From: Shewanella sp. KT0246
GTDB lineage: Bacteria; Pseudomonadota; Gammaproteobacteria; Enterobacterales; Shewanellaceae
Assembly: GCF_019654955.1 (NCBI RefSeq)
Contig: NZ_BPEV01000013.1
Coordinates: forward strand, 1 to 64,000
Reading direction: 5' to 3'
Length of the DNA: 64,000 nt
Below are positions 19,137-28,118 of the stretch, in pieces. The notes beneath the pieces were generated by a model. That model was not told the origin of the DNA. It saw nothing but the letters and a program-made list of their open reading frames with translations, and made no database searches. How positions within the stretch are numbered: the first letter of the stretch is position 1; each line of letters starts with the position of its first letter. Made by a program: the position numbers and the translations under genes.

Positions 19137-19448
19137 AAATTGGACTAAATCATCTAATACGCGCTTTTTTATTTCAAGTTGAGCATCAGATTCTAGTCCA
19201 TATCGTTTAGCTAAAATGGAGTAATCATCTTGGCTTAACGATACTGTTAATCTTGGTCGTTTAGGGCGTTTAGTCACTTCTAAACCTAAGATTGAACGAA
19301 TTTGATCAGAAGGGCTAACACCTGCATCAAGCGCTGCTTTTCGAATTGAGTATTGAAACTTTTCATCGAGATCAAAAGCTACTTGGGTCGCTTTTGCTGC
19401 TTGCTGATTTTTAATCCATGTATCTGGTAATTTTTTACCTTTACTCAT
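19125..19448 (-). CDS. small protein with two ribbon-helix-helix-like units, candidate repressor
   Basis: The 107-residue protein is not one I recognise by name. Residues 21-56 read as strand (TQVAFDL), helix (about 28-42) and helix (about 45-56), closely like Arc-type ribbon-helix-helix proteins. Residues 66-104 repeat the pattern (strand RLTVSLS, helices about 73-84 and 87-104). A basic linker RPKRPR joins them. Most such regulators dimerise from single units; here one chain would supply both strands. It is the last gene of the PspA unit, 29 bases after the DUF2491 gene, and identical palindromes sit at the promoters of the cluster, so autoregulation is a reasonable hypothesis. GGAG lies 11 bases before the ATG, rather far. 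Confidence 0.7.
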   Translation of the reverse strand: MSKGKKLPDTWIKNQQAAKATQVAFDLDEKFQYSIRKAALDAGVSPSDQIRSILGLEVTKRPKRPRLTVSLSQDDYSILAKRYGLESDAQLEIKKRVLDDLVQFVDV

Positions 19449-19477
19449 GACAGGTGTTACTCCTTATTTTGCGAATG

Positions 19478-20134
19478 TTAACTCGCAGGCCAAAACTCGC
19501 GAATATCAGTCACTGGACGATAAAGTGTCAACATCACATCTGTATCGCCACCTTCGTAAACCTCAATATCGACGGCTTGCGATTCTTCATTATTGATCAA
19601 TGAATAGCTTTCAAAAGCATTTCCACGGTGTTGACTGCTATCATCTTGAGGCGGTTTTTGACCGCGATAATCTTCACGGTGGAAGTAGCCAAAACAGCCA
19701 AACTCAACTTGATGATATGCGCTAGCAAGCCAACGCCCGTATTCGCTATCTAATTCATTTGATAATGAAAGGGTAGTGAGCTCTGCATTGCCGGGCTCTT
19801 CAAAAATTTGACCGAACTGGTCTAAGTCAAACAGCTGTTCTACAACGGCTCGATTGACCTTGATTGAAAAACTTAAATACGCCTCATCTTCTTGATGATA
19901 TGAGAGGTAAATAGCAGTTCCACTATGGCCTCTAAGTAACCACTCACATTGCTGAGAACGTTCATACTCGTAGGTATGTACTTCTTCAACTTTAAGTTGC
20001 TGCCCACGCAGTTGCTCAGGTAAAGCAAAGCTATCATCAAGGGAGATCATATCTCCCTTGAGTAGTTTATTCACATGATCAAGCTGACGTTTTGGGGCTT
20101 CTTTCTTGCCGAAAAGGCCACTTAGAAATCCCAT
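19478..20134 (-). CDS. yjfK: DUF2491 family protein (YjfK-like)
   Basis: The 218-residue soluble protein belongs to DUF2491, the family of E. coli YjfK. The opening MGFLSGLFGKKEAP is short and amphipathic; the body is mixed acidic sequence with no signal peptide or membrane helix. Its function is unknown. The gene follows the PspA gene by seven bases and precedes the ribbon-helix-helix-like gene, reproducing the E. coli yjfI-yjfJ-yjfK order. The ribosome binding site is weak, so translation may depend on coupling. Confidence 0.82.
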   Translation of the reverse strand: MGFLSGLFGKKEAPKRQLDHVNKLLKGDMISLDDSFALPEQLRGQQLKVEEVHTYEYERSQQCEWLLRGHSGTAIYLSYHQEDEAYLSFSIKVNRAVVEQLFDLDQFGQIFEEPGNAELTTLSLSNELDSEYGRWLASAYHQVEFGCFGYFHREDYRGQKPPQDDSSQHRGNAFESYSLINNEESQAVDIEVYEGGDTDVMLTLYRPVTDIREFWPAS

Positions 20135-20141
20135 AACTTAA

Positions 20142-20831
20142 TTAACCTTTTTTCGCTTTAAGGCGTTCAAGCACTGCGTTAGCACTCGATTTTTGCTCAC
20201 CGATGCCAGCTTCAGCTAATTTAGCATGCAGTGACTTATCACTGTTTTCTTCAGCTAATGCTTCAGAGGCTTGTAAGCGATCATCAAATGATTGCTGACG
20301 TGCTTTAATACGCTCTAAAGAGTCTTTAGCATTCATCAACTTTGAATTGCTCGAAGCGAAAGAGTCAGTGATAGTTGCAGTAGCTTTTTGAACACTTTCA
20401 GTGGTCTTTACCATACTTAGTTGACGCTGATAATCAGTTAACTGACGTTCAGTTTTCTTAACTAAGTCTTTCAAGCGTAATGCGTGAGCAGAGAAGCTCG
20501 CGTTAGCGGTTTCTTGGTCAGCGAGTTCTTGATCAAGCTGCGCAATTTTCTCTGCCACTTCGATAGCTAAAGCTTCATTGTCTTTTTCAAGTGCTTGAGT
20601 TGCATAACCTTCGTGTTCAGTAATGCTGCGCTTTAGACGATCAACTTCGCGGCTAGCTTGCATTTCTTTTGCCATTACGTCAGTAAGTTCGCGCTTAGCT
20701 TTGGTTAAGTGCTTTTCTGCATCACGGATTTCTTGTTCAAAAATACGGGTTGAGTTTGCATCGACAATGTTTTGGCCAACTTCGTTAGCACCACCACGAA
20801 ACGCCGTTAAAATTTTATTTAAAATGCCCAT
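20142..20831 (-). CDS. yjfJ: PspA/IM30 family protein (YjfJ-like)
   Basis: The 229-residue protein is almost entirely coiled coil, typical of the PspA/IM30 (ESCRT-III-like) family that binds stressed inner membrane and can form scaffolds. It starts MGILNKILTAFRGG, an amphipathic membrane-binding helix, and continues with the heptad-rich helices (EKHLTKAKRELTDVM region onward). It matches E. coli YjfJ in length. AAGGAG lies seven bases upstream of the ATG. No PspF/PspB/PspC genes are nearby, so control differs from the classical Psp system. Confidence 0.9.
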   Translation of the reverse strand: MGILNKILTAFRGGANEVGQNIVDANSTRIFEQEIRDAEKHLTKAKRELTDVMAKEMQASREVDRLKRSITEHEGYATQALEKDNEALAIEVAEKIAQLDQELADQETANASFSAHALRLKDLVKKTERQLTDYQRQLSMVKTTESVQKATATITDSFASSNSKLMNAKDSLERIKARQQSFDDRLQASEALAEENSDKSLHAKLAEAGIGEQKSSANAVLERLKAKKG

Positions 20832-20842
20832 AATATGGCTCC

Positions 20843-21256
20843 TTACTTCAAAAATTCGACAAGTTCGTCGATGACTTCTAAACAGTTATCAGACAATACT
20901 GATAATTCCTGTTCAATCTCTTCCATGCTCGAGGTTACTGATAGTGCACCGTAAACCACGTATTTATCGTCTATCTTTGCGAACGATGAAAGTGGCATAG
21001 GGATATTCAGTTCTAGCATGGTTTCAAACATTTGGGTGCGAGTCTCTTCTTTCACTTCGCTCTCATCCCATAAGTAACTGATGCATAAAATTTGATTATC
21101 AGTTACAGACACGAATACGGGTAGTTCTTCACGACCAGCAACGTTGACTTGTAATACTTCGACATCGCCGTCAATTGGGAAACAATCAAACTTTAAACCG
21201 GTATGACTTTCGTCGCCGAGTTCAGTTAAGTGGTTAGCAATCTTATGGATATTCAT
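20843..21256 (-). CDS. yjfI: DUF2170 family protein (YjfI-like)
   Basis: The 137-residue acidic protein belongs to DUF2170, the family of E. coli YjfI, which sits immediately before the PspA-like yjfJ there too. It resembles a small chaperone-like fold but has no known activity. The frame extends to 21274, inside a palindromic operator, but the ATG at 21256 has AAGGA five bases upstream and is the likely start. It is the first gene of the second transcription unit of the cluster; the stop is 11 bases before yjfJ. Confidence 0.85.
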   Translation of the reverse strand: MNIHKIANHLTELGDESHTGLKFDCFPIDGDVEVLQVNVAGREELPVFVSVTDNQILCISYLWDESEVKEETRTQMFETMLELNIPMPLSSFAKIDDKYVVYGALSVTSSMEEIEQELSVLSDNCLEVIDELVEFLK

Positions 21257-21269
21257 ATTTGTCCTTGTT

Positions 21270-21282
21270 GACATATTATGTC
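21270..21282. promoter_or_regulatory. palindromic operator copy 1, GACATATTATGTC
   Basis: An exact 13-bp palindrome (GACATA-T-TATGTC) placed 14 bases before the yjfI-like ATG and just downstream of the predicted transcription start. It is identical to the copies at 21306-21318 and 25151-25163. Confidence 0.75.
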
Positions 21283-21292
21283 TTAGGTTTCA

Positions 21293-21320
21293 AAGATAGC
21301 ACTTAGACATATTATGTCAA
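21293..21320 (-). promoter_or_regulatory. predicted promoter of the DUF2170-PspA unit
   Basis: On the minus strand TTGACA (21320-21315) is followed by 16 bases and TATCTT (21298-21293). The -35 hexamer is formed by the outer half of operator copy 2, so binding there would exclude RNA polymerase. Confidence 0.65.
21306..21318. promoter_or_regulatory. palindromic operator copy 2, GACATATTATGTC
   Basis: Identical to copy 1, with centres 36 bp apart. It overlaps the -35 region of the predicted promoter of the DUF2170-PspA unit. Confidence 0.78.
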
Positions 21321-21336
21321 GGCTATTTTTGGTAGA

Positions 21337-23085
21337 TTAAAAAAGATTCATCCCTTGATTCTCTGACCAGGACGCTAAGTGATAATGGTAAAGCTGCAAT
21401 GATCCAATTCTATTAATTTCGATATCATCTTTGCCATCGTAAAAATTCCCCGGGAACTCAAATGAGCCTTGTATCAGTCCTGGGGTTAGCCAATCCTCAT
21501 CGATTGGTAATGGTTGACCATGGGCAAGGCGTGATTTGGCGTCTTGTCCTGAACGGGTCGCTATTGTCCAGCCCCATTCACCAAAGCTTGGAACATTATG
21601 ATGATATTGCTGCACAGCAAAACCCGCTGACTCAATGGTTTTACCTACTGAGATAAAAGCTTGTTGCGCATGATAAGGTGAGGTTGATTGCACCGTCATT
21701 GCACCATCAGCGCTCAATAACTCTGCTAACTTTCGATAAAATAAATCAGAATAGAGTTTATTTAAGTCGGGGTGACTCGGATCGGGGAGATCGACAATAA
21801 TGACATCAAATTTTTGATTATCTTTAATGAGCTTATCGACACCGTTAAATGCATCGTCATAAACTAGGTTTACTCGAGGATCGTTAAGCGCATCGCCATT
21901 TAATTCGAGCATGGCGTTACTCACATACGTTGGCATATTGATGTGTGGCTCGCGAAATAAATCAACTAGCTTTTCATCTAAGTCCATCAAGGTGACTGAC
22001 TTTGGTTGCCACTTGAAAACTTGCTTTAAACCAAGTCCATCACCGCCACCAATAATCAATACATTATCTTGTCTCGCGCTTGCTGCCATAGTTGGGTGTA
22101 CTAAGAAGCTATGATAGATATGTTCATCAATACTGGAAAACTGTAAACGACCATTAATATATAATGAATAAACAGGCGCTTGACCGCTGCCACGTAACCT
22201 TTCGGTAAAGGTCAGTTGCTGAAAACGTGTGGCTTCTGAATAAACCACTTTGTCTTTATAAAGCAGGTTATTAAAGTTTTGTTCCCAACTTGGGCCGTGC
22301 ATCGCCAATAGTACCAGTACACCACTGGCAACAAAGTGACCAATAAGAATCAATTTAGCCCAACGAATTTGTTGCCAAAAACGCCATATAAAAACAAACC
22401 CTGCCAATAAGTTAACGCTAGCAGTTAACGCTGCAGCTAATTGGATATCCAGCGACAGCATGAACAATACCCAGATCGCTGCGCCAGCACCTGCGCCAAT
22501 ATAATCTGCGCCATAAATAGTACCTGCGTTATGCAGTAAATGTTCTTCAGACAATGACTGGCGTACGCGAGCAATGAGCGGAATTTCCATACCGATCATC
22601 AAGCCTAAAATAACACCCCAGACATAAGGTAAGTATTCACTTAAGTTTTGTAAGGTGCCAATAAAGCCGCCATCAGGCATATGATCGGGTGGCAGGCCTA
22701 ATGTGTTGGCAATAATTAGCGGAAGTTGTTGACCAAAGCCAATAACAGCTGCGGTAATTAAAATGGCTAATGACCCACAAAAAGCCACGGTGAGTTCAAG
22801 TAACGCAAAACCGGTAAACGCGCAGCGTATTTTGCGAGCGGCAAAGGCGCCTATGCCCATCGACACAATCATTATACCAATCATGGTATAAATTGCGGCT
22901 TCAAGCGCGCCTAAGATACGGCCTGCGTAATGGGATAATAGGTATTCGTAGATAAGACCGCAGCCAGCAAGGAGTGCCATGATGCCCAATAAAAGGGCGT
23001 CGTCGAACCAAGCTAAGCTGCGTTTAGAAGGGCTGCTTTGCTTGTTGCTGCCCTCCTGGCCATTTTCAAGCAAAGTATTATTCAT
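21337..23085 (-). CDS. membrane-anchored polyamine aminopropyltransferase (SpeE-like)
   Basis: The 582-residue protein joins about seven N-terminal membrane helices (residues about 28-265) to a spermidine-synthase-type Rossmann domain (about 275-520). The S-adenosyl-binding motif GGGDG is at 346-350, an acidic binding residue in LMDLDEKLVD follows, and the catalytic-loop aspartates are in VDLPDPS (about 431-437). The family transfers aminopropyl groups from decarboxylated S-adenosylmethionine, but membrane-fused members may have other acceptors. The frame has a TTG three bases upstream; the ATG at 23085 is preferred and follows the DUF350 stop by four bases, suggesting coupling. Confidence 0.87.
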   Translation of the reverse strand: MNNTLLENGQEGSNKQSSPSKRSLAWFDDALLLGIMALLAGCGLIYEYLLSHYAGRILGALEAAIYTMIGIMIVSMGIGAFAARKIRCAFTGFALLELTVAFCGSLAILITAAVIGFGQQLPLIIANTLGLPPDHMPDGGFIGTLQNLSEYLPYVWGVILGLMIGMEIPLIARVRQSLSEEHLLHNAGTIYGADYIGAGAGAAIWVLFMLSLDIQLAAALTASVNLLAGFVFIWRFWQQIRWAKLILIGHFVASGVLVLLAMHGPSWEQNFNNLLYKDKVVYSEATRFQQLTFTERLRGSGQAPVYSLYINGRLQFSSIDEHIYHSFLVHPTMAASARQDNVLIIGGGDGLGLKQVFKWQPKSVTLMDLDEKLVDLFREPHINMPTYVSNAMLELNGDALNDPRVNLVYDDAFNGVDKLIKDNQKFDVIIVDLPDPSHPDLNKLYSDLFYRKLAELLSADGAMTVQSTSPYHAQQAFISVGKTIESAGFAVQQYHHNVPSFGEWGWTIATRSGQDAKSRLAHGQPLPIDEDWLTPGLIQGSFEFPGNFYDGKDDIEINRIGSLQLYHYHLASWSENQGMNLF

Positions 23086-23089
23086 CAAT

Positions 23090-23989
23090 TTACGCCATTA
23101 ACGCCGCAAGGATCAGTGCAATAGCAATACTGATAGCAAGCTCAACGGCAGCAACACCAACGTTATGCTGCTTTTCTACTTCTTCAGTTAAATTAATATT
23201 AGCTAGCACTAACTTTTTCACAATGGCTAACAGCACAGAAAGGGCAATTAACATAATGATAGAGAAGGTTAACCAGCCAATGATGTTAACCATGTAAGCA
23301 GTAGGATCAAAAATAATGAAATGACTTGCAGCATTAAAAGTAAATGCCATGGCAATCATATATCCACTATGACGAATAGCGATAGCCACTTGCCCTTGCT
23401 CTAATGCTTTTTGCATTGAGTCACCTTGATTACGTTTAGCATATTGGTGCTCACGGAATCGAGTTAATACAACTAACATAAGTTGCGAGATTAAAAAGGC
23501 TGTGAAAATTGCAATAAAGGTATCGATAGTAATATCTTCAGCCCACATTAACACTGAGCGAATGATAATGGCTGTGGCGATAGCAGCAGCGGCGTCGACA
23601 ATGGCAACGGAGATGTTGCCGTTAATGATTTGGTCGTTTTTATCGACTTCATTGAGCGCGACTTTATCATGTAAGAATCGGCCAAATTTAATCAGTACTA
23701 AACCAAATACACCATAAATTGTCATCCCTATGGCTTCCATTACATATGAGTTAGCAGCTTCGCCAGTAATTGCACCGCTGAGGACAATGCCTAACGCTAA
23801 AACAGCGCCAGCAGTGCTGACACCAAAGGCGAAATTATCTCTTTCTGCTAATTCTTCTCGGCTATTTACTCTTACGCTCCAACCTTGCAAGTAACGCATA
23901 AGCGCTAATAGAATGACGGCGATAGTAATATCGATTGCTAAAATGATAGCGAGATCTAGGGTGAGCCCGAAGTCAGTTAAAAATGTCAT
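23090..23989 (-). CDS. membrane protein with four DUF350 repeats (YjfL-like)
   Basis: The 299-residue inner-membrane protein contains four copies of the same motif spaced about 75 residues apart: near residues 51 (DNFAFGVSTAGAVLALGI), 123 (NGNISVAIVDAAAAIATA), 198 (QGQVAIAIRHSGYMIAMA) and 274 (QHNVGVAAVELAISIAIA). E. coli YjfL is about half this length with two copies. DUF350 proteins have no assigned function but recur beside PspA-like and polyamine-type genes. AAGGA lies six bases before the ATG, nine bases after the upstream lipoprotein stop. Confidence 0.85.
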   Translation of the reverse strand: MTFLTDFGLTLDLAIILAIDITIAVILLALMRYLQGWSVRVNSREELAERDNFAFGVSTAGAVLALGIVLSGAITGEAANSYVMEAIGMTIYGVFGLVLIKFGRFLHDKVALNEVDKNDQIINGNISVAIVDAAAAIATAIIIRSVLMWAEDITIDTFIAIFTAFLISQLMLVVLTRFREHQYAKRNQGDSMQKALEQGQVAIAIRHSGYMIAMAFTFNAASHFIIFDPTAYMVNIIGWLTFSIIMLIALSVLLAIVKKLVLANINLTEEVEKQHNVGVAAVELAISIAIALILAALMA

Positions 23990-23998
23990 GATTTTTCC

Positions 23999-24967
23999 TT
24001 ATTTGCCTCGGCGTACACCGCGAGTAGTGCGGCTTGATGAATTACGGAAACTGCTGTCTTTAGAATAGGTCGAACGGAACTTACTTGAGCTTGCACTTCT
24101 AGTACCCGTTGTGCTGGCTTTAGGCGTAGAAGTACTCTGTCTCGATAAACCGGTAGAACCTGTACGAGATTTCGCATAGGGACTGTTAAACTGTCGACCT
24201 TGAGAATTAAAGGCTTTCTTGGTGTTCTCATAGGTACGGTTTTGCGCTGTGGCTTGTTTTGGTGACGTGTATCGTGAACGGCCAACGTCATTGTAGTAAC
24301 TGTAACCACGATTATTTGACCAGCGGTCGTAACGAACTGGGTTCATCACGTTAGAAAACATCGAGTACATGCCATACCAAGCCCAAAAAGACATGCCACT
24401 GGAGTTAGTTTGCCAGTTGCCGTACGACGGGTTACCCACTAGTTGGCTACCTGCGCCAAAGTCTTCGTTACCATTAGCTAATGCTGCAGCTTCACGACTG
24501 ATAGAGTTAACTCGGGCTAATTGTCCTGCTGATAAATCGGCTACCACATTGACTGGATCAGAAAGCATATCGTTGTAGAGACTAGGATCTGCTGCGTGGT
24601 AAATGTTCTGCGCTTCATCGAGCTGTTGATCTAAATCGACAAAGTTAGCTGAACTTGAAAGTTCACTCACACGTCTTTGTAAAGACTGAAACATAGGTCC
24701 TGAAGTGCCAGCATCTTTAGCCAACTCATCTAAAAGCGGTACTAAATCAGGTTTGCTTTGTTTTAGTAAATTAGCGTATTGGTTCAGCAAAGTTGCGTTA
24801 CGTAATTCACCGGCGTTGAGCATCGAGCTTAACTGACTCAGACGTTGTTGAGATAGTTGCTGATACTGAGCAATTTTTTCAGGCCTGTCATCGCCACAGC
24901 CTGTTAATGTTAAGCACAATATTATCGTTGAAAATACTGCGAGGACACGGGGAAGCATGCCAGCCAT
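23999..24967 (-). CDS. lipoprotein with Ser/Thr/Arg-rich tail
   Basis: The 322-residue protein begins with a lipoprotein signal ending LTGC (Cys at about residue 24), followed by helical sequence (about 30-150) and, from about residue 200, a low-complexity tail rich in Ser, Thr, Arg and Tyr ending RGVRRGK. I do not recognise the family. The frame extends nine codons upstream, but the ATG at 24967 has GGAG five bases before it. It is the first gene of the first transcription unit of the cluster, taking the place that yjfM-like secreted proteins occupy in E. coli. Confidence 0.78.
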   Translation of the reverse strand: MAGMLPRVLAVFSTIILCLTLTGCGDDRPEKIAQYQQLSQQRLSQLSSMLNAGELRNATLLNQYANLLKQSKPDLVPLLDELAKDAGTSGPMFQSLQRRVSELSSSANFVDLDQQLDEAQNIYHAADPSLYNDMLSDPVNVVADLSAGQLARVNSISREAAALANGNEDFGAGSQLVGNPSYGNWQTNSSGMSFWAWYGMYSMFSNVMNPVRYDRWSNNRGYSYYNDVGRSRYTSPKQATAQNRTYENTKKAFNSQGRQFNSPYAKSRTGSTGLSRQSTSTPKASTTGTRSASSSKFRSTYSKDSSFRNSSSRTTRGVRRGK

Positions 24968-25135
24968 GTTTTCTCCAAATGGTAAGAAATTCATCTATAA
25001 ATATAATAACAAACCGCATAAATATGTGTTCAATAAAGACCAAATATTTATACGGTTAGGTATAACTACTATACAGGTTATAGTAATCTTAATGGCATAT
25101 TCAATTAAGACTTACATTAAACTTTTGTTATGAAT

Positions 25136-25165
25136 GGTATAGCACATTTTGACATATTATGTCGA
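25136..25165 (-). promoter_or_regulatory. predicted promoter of the lipoprotein-DUF350-SpeE unit
   Basis: On the minus strand TCGACA (25165-25160) is followed by 18 bases and an extended -10, TGCTATACC (hexamer TATACC at 25141-25136). The -35 is formed by the operator palindrome, repeating the layout at the DUF2170 promoter. The leader would be about 160 bases. Confidence 0.55.
25151..25163. promoter_or_regulatory. palindromic operator copy 3, GACATATTATGTC
   Basis: Identical in all 13 bases to the two copies upstream of the DUF2170 gene. It lies between the divergent lipoprotein gene and glnE, 184 bases before the former and 51 before the latter. Confidence 0.75.
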
Positions 25166-25213
25166 TTATAAAGTGTTACGCTGTGTGTAAATTGCTGAAG
25201 GGATCGAATAAAA

Positions 25214-28075
25214 ATGCAAAACCTGAGTAACTACGCCTTATCTGCCGAATTATCTGACATTGCAGAACGTTACTGGTTAAGACTATCTGATGAGTGTCCT
25301 GAGATCACGGCCAAGCTAAACCAAGATCAACAGCAGAAGTTAAAGTCAGTCTTTGGATTGAGTGATTACATTGGCGAGCAGCTATGTCGAAATCCACAAT
25401 GGATTGAAAGATTGTTTAATGGCTTACTAAATGATGTCGATAGACAAAGTTTCGTTACAGAATTAAGCGCTGAATTATCTGCAATCAGCTCTGAAGACGC
25501 AGTAAAAACAGTTTTACGTCAATATCGTAACTTACAAATGGTCCGTTTAGCTTGGCGTGATTTTGCTAATTACTCCGATGTTGAATCCTCATTATTAGAT
25601 TTATCTGCCCTTGCTGAAGCGTTAGTTATAGCTGCTCGAGATTGGCTATATGCAGAAATGTGCCAACAATTAGGCACGCCATCAGACGAAGAAGGTAATC
25701 CGCAACCTTTACTTATTTTAGGCATGGGCAAACTAGGTGGCCGTGAACTTAACTTTTCATCAGATATCGATTTAATTTTTACTTTCCCAGAACATGGCGA
25801 AACTATTGGTGGTCGACGCGCACAAGCTAATCAGCAGTTTTTTATCAGAATGGGGCAACGTTTAGTTAACTTGCTCGATCAAGTTACCGTTGATGGTTTT
25901 GTATTTCGGGTTGATATGCGCCTTCGTCCTTACGGAGAAAGCGGACCGCTTGTGGTTAGCTTCAGCGGTCTTGAAGATTATTATCAAGAACAAGGCCGAG
26001 ACTGGGAGCGTTATGCCATGGTCAAAGCTCGGGTGCTTGGGCCATGGACACAGTTCAGTGATGATCTACATGACTTATTAAGGCCTTTTGTTTATCGCAG
26101 GTATATTGATTTCTCAGCGATTGATTCATTAAGGAAAATGAAGCAATTGATTGCCCAAGAAGTCCGTCGCCGACAATTGACCGATAACATTAAGCTTGGT
26201 GCTGGTGGCATTCGCGAGGTTGAGTTTGTGGTACAAAGCTTTCAGCTAATACGAGGAGGGCGAGAGCCTTCGCTGCGCCAGCAAAGTTTGTTTGGTGCGA
26301 TTGATACTTTGTATAATCTTGGACAACTTGAATACCTTGCTGTTGATGAACTAAAGCACAGCTACATTTTATTACGCCGCGTTGAAAACCTGCTGCAAGC
26401 CATTGATGACAAACAGACGCAAACATTGCCAGACAACTCTGCTGATTGGCAAAGGTTGTGTATTGCCATGGGAATAGAGAATGAAGAGGAACTAAGAGCT
26501 AACATTTCGAATGCTATGGCTCGTATTCATAGTCACTTTAAAGAAACTGTGGGCGGTGAAGATGAGTATGATCAAAGCGAGCATTGGACAAGCCAGTTAT
26601 GGGTGATTGAAGATCCTGACAACGCAGCGGCATTATTGGATGAGCATTTAGTTGATGATATGAATTTCTGGCCGACATTAATCGAGTGGCGCTCAACTAC
26701 CACTAAACGGTCAATTGGCCCTAGAGGACGTGAAACCCTCGAAAAGCTCATGCCAAGGTTATTGTCTGAATTACTTGAACAGCCAGTTCCAAGCGTGGCA
26801 TTAAAAGCAGTATCTGGTGTATTAGAGCAAATTTTAACGCGAACAACTTATCTCGAACTTTTATGTGAAAACCCAGGTGCACGCCAACAATTAATTAGTT
26901 TATGTTGTGCAAGTCCTTGGATTGCGCAAGAGTTAGCTAACTTTCCGATGTTGCTAGATGAGCTTATTGACCCATCGCAACTTTATGACACCACCTCAGT
27001 TGACGATTACCCAAGTGAATTAAGACAGTATTTACTGCGCGTGCCAGAAGATGACATGGAAATGCAAATGGAAGCATTACGCCAGTTTAAATTGTCGCAG
27101 CAGCTAAAAATAGCCGCTGCCGATGTCACTGGTGTTTTACCTGTTATGGAGGTCAGCGATCATCTTACCTTTCTGGCTGAAGCGATAATTGAGCAAGTTG
27201 TGCTACAAGCATGGCATCAAGTGGCGGCTCGTCATGGCGTTCCAGAGGGAACCAGTCCAGATAAAATGGGCTTTGCCATTATCGGTTACGGTAAATTGGG
27301 CGGGATTGAATTAGGTTATGGTTCAGATTTAGATTTAGTGTTCTTGCGCAATAGCCTTAATACCGGAGAGACCGATGGTAAAAGACCGATTGGCGTAGGC
27401 CACTTTTATCTAAAACTGGCACAGCGAATTGTGCATTTATTTGCAACCCGAACCACGTCAGGTGAACTCTATGAAGTGGATATGCGTCTTAGACCTTCTG
27501 GCGCATCAGGATTATTGGTAACAGAAGTAGAGCAATTTAAGGAATATTTACAAACAGAAGCGTGGAACTGGGAGCATCAAGCTCTGGTGCGTTCTCGTTT
27601 TGTTTATGGTGACAATCAGCTTGCCGCTCGCTTTAGCGAAATTAGAACGTCAGTACTTTCACAACCTCGAGATTTACCTGAGTTGGCAAAATTAGTCAGA
27701 GATATGCGAGTAAAAATGCGCGATCACTTACTCAAAGTCAGTAGTGATAAGTTTGACTTAAAACAAAGTGTCGGGGGTATTGCTGATATTGAGTTCATGG
27801 CTCAGTACTTGGTGCTTGCGAATGCCAATGAGTACAAAGAGCTCGCAATCTGGTCTGATAATGTACGTATTTTTCAAGTTCTGGCAGAGCTAGAAATCTT
27901 ACCTATGATGACAGCACAACATTTAACTCAAACCTATTGTTGGTTAAGAGATGAAAATCATCGACTGACCTTACAGCAGTTGAAAGGTGTTATCGATGCC
28001 GATATCGCAGATAAAAATGTGTCACAGGTTATCGATATTTATCAACATATTTTGGGTGTTGAGTCTTTCAGTTAG
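25214..28075 (+). CDS. glnE: glutamine synthetase adenylyltransferase/adenylyl-removing enzyme
   Basis: GlnE adds and removes AMP on glutamine synthetase under control of PII proteins. The 953-residue length is normal. Two nucleotidyltransferase domains are visible: the N-terminal de-adenylylating half with [11 protein letters not shown] near residue 180 and the C-terminal adenylylating half with [10 protein letters not shown] near residue 705. The repeated DMRLRP blocks (near 235 and 760) follow each. The ATG at 25214 is preceded by a modest AAGGGA. The PII gene that would govern it, glnK, is about 6 kb downstream. Confidence 0.96.
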   Translation: MQNLSNYALSAELSDIAERYWLRLSDECPEITAKLNQDQQQKLKSVFGLSDYIGEQLCRNPQWIERLFNGLLNDVDRQSFVTELSAELSAISSEDAVKTVLRQYRNLQMVRLAWRDFANYSDVESSLLDLSALAEALVIAARDWLYAEMCQQLGTPSDEEGNPQPLLILGMGKLGGRELNFSSDIDLIFTFPEHGETIGGRRAQANQQFFIRMGQRLVNLLDQVTVDGFVFRVDMRLRPYGESGPLVVSFSGLEDYYQEQGRDWERYAMVKARVLGPWTQFSDDLHDLLRPFVYRRYIDFSAIDSLRKMKQLIAQEVRRRQLTDNIKLGAGGIREVEFVVQSFQLIRGGREPSLRQQSLFGAIDTLYNLGQLEYLAVDELKHSYILLRRVENLLQAIDDKQTQTLPDNSADWQRLCIAMGIENEEELRANISNAMARIHSHFKETVGGEDEYDQSEHWTSQLWVIEDPDNAAALLDEHLVDDMNFWPTLIEWRSTTTKRSIGPRGRETLEKLMPRLLSELLEQPVPSVALKAVSGVLEQILTRTTYLELLCENPGARQQLISLCCASPWIAQELANFPMLLDELIDPSQLYDTTSVDDYPSELRQYLLRVPEDDMEMQMEALRQFKLSQQLKIAAADVTGVLPVMEVSDHLTFLAEAIIEQVVLQAWHQVAARHGVPEGTSPDKMGFAIIGYGKLGGIELGYGSDLDLVFLRNSLNTGETDGKRPIGVGHFYLKLAQRIVHLFATRTTSGELYEVDMRLRPSGASGLLVTEVEQFKEYLQTEAWNWEHQALVRSRFVYGDNQLAARFSEIRTSVLSQPRDLPELAKLVRDMRVKMRDHLLKVSSDKFDLKQSVGGIADIEFMAQYLVLANANEYKELAIWSDNVRIFQVLAELEILPMMTAQHLTQTYCWLRDENHRLTLQQLKGVIDADIADKNVSQVIDIYQHILGVESFS

Positions 28076-28118
28076 TAGTATTTTTAAGCGATTGATTAGA
28101 GTGTATATAAGGCGGTAA

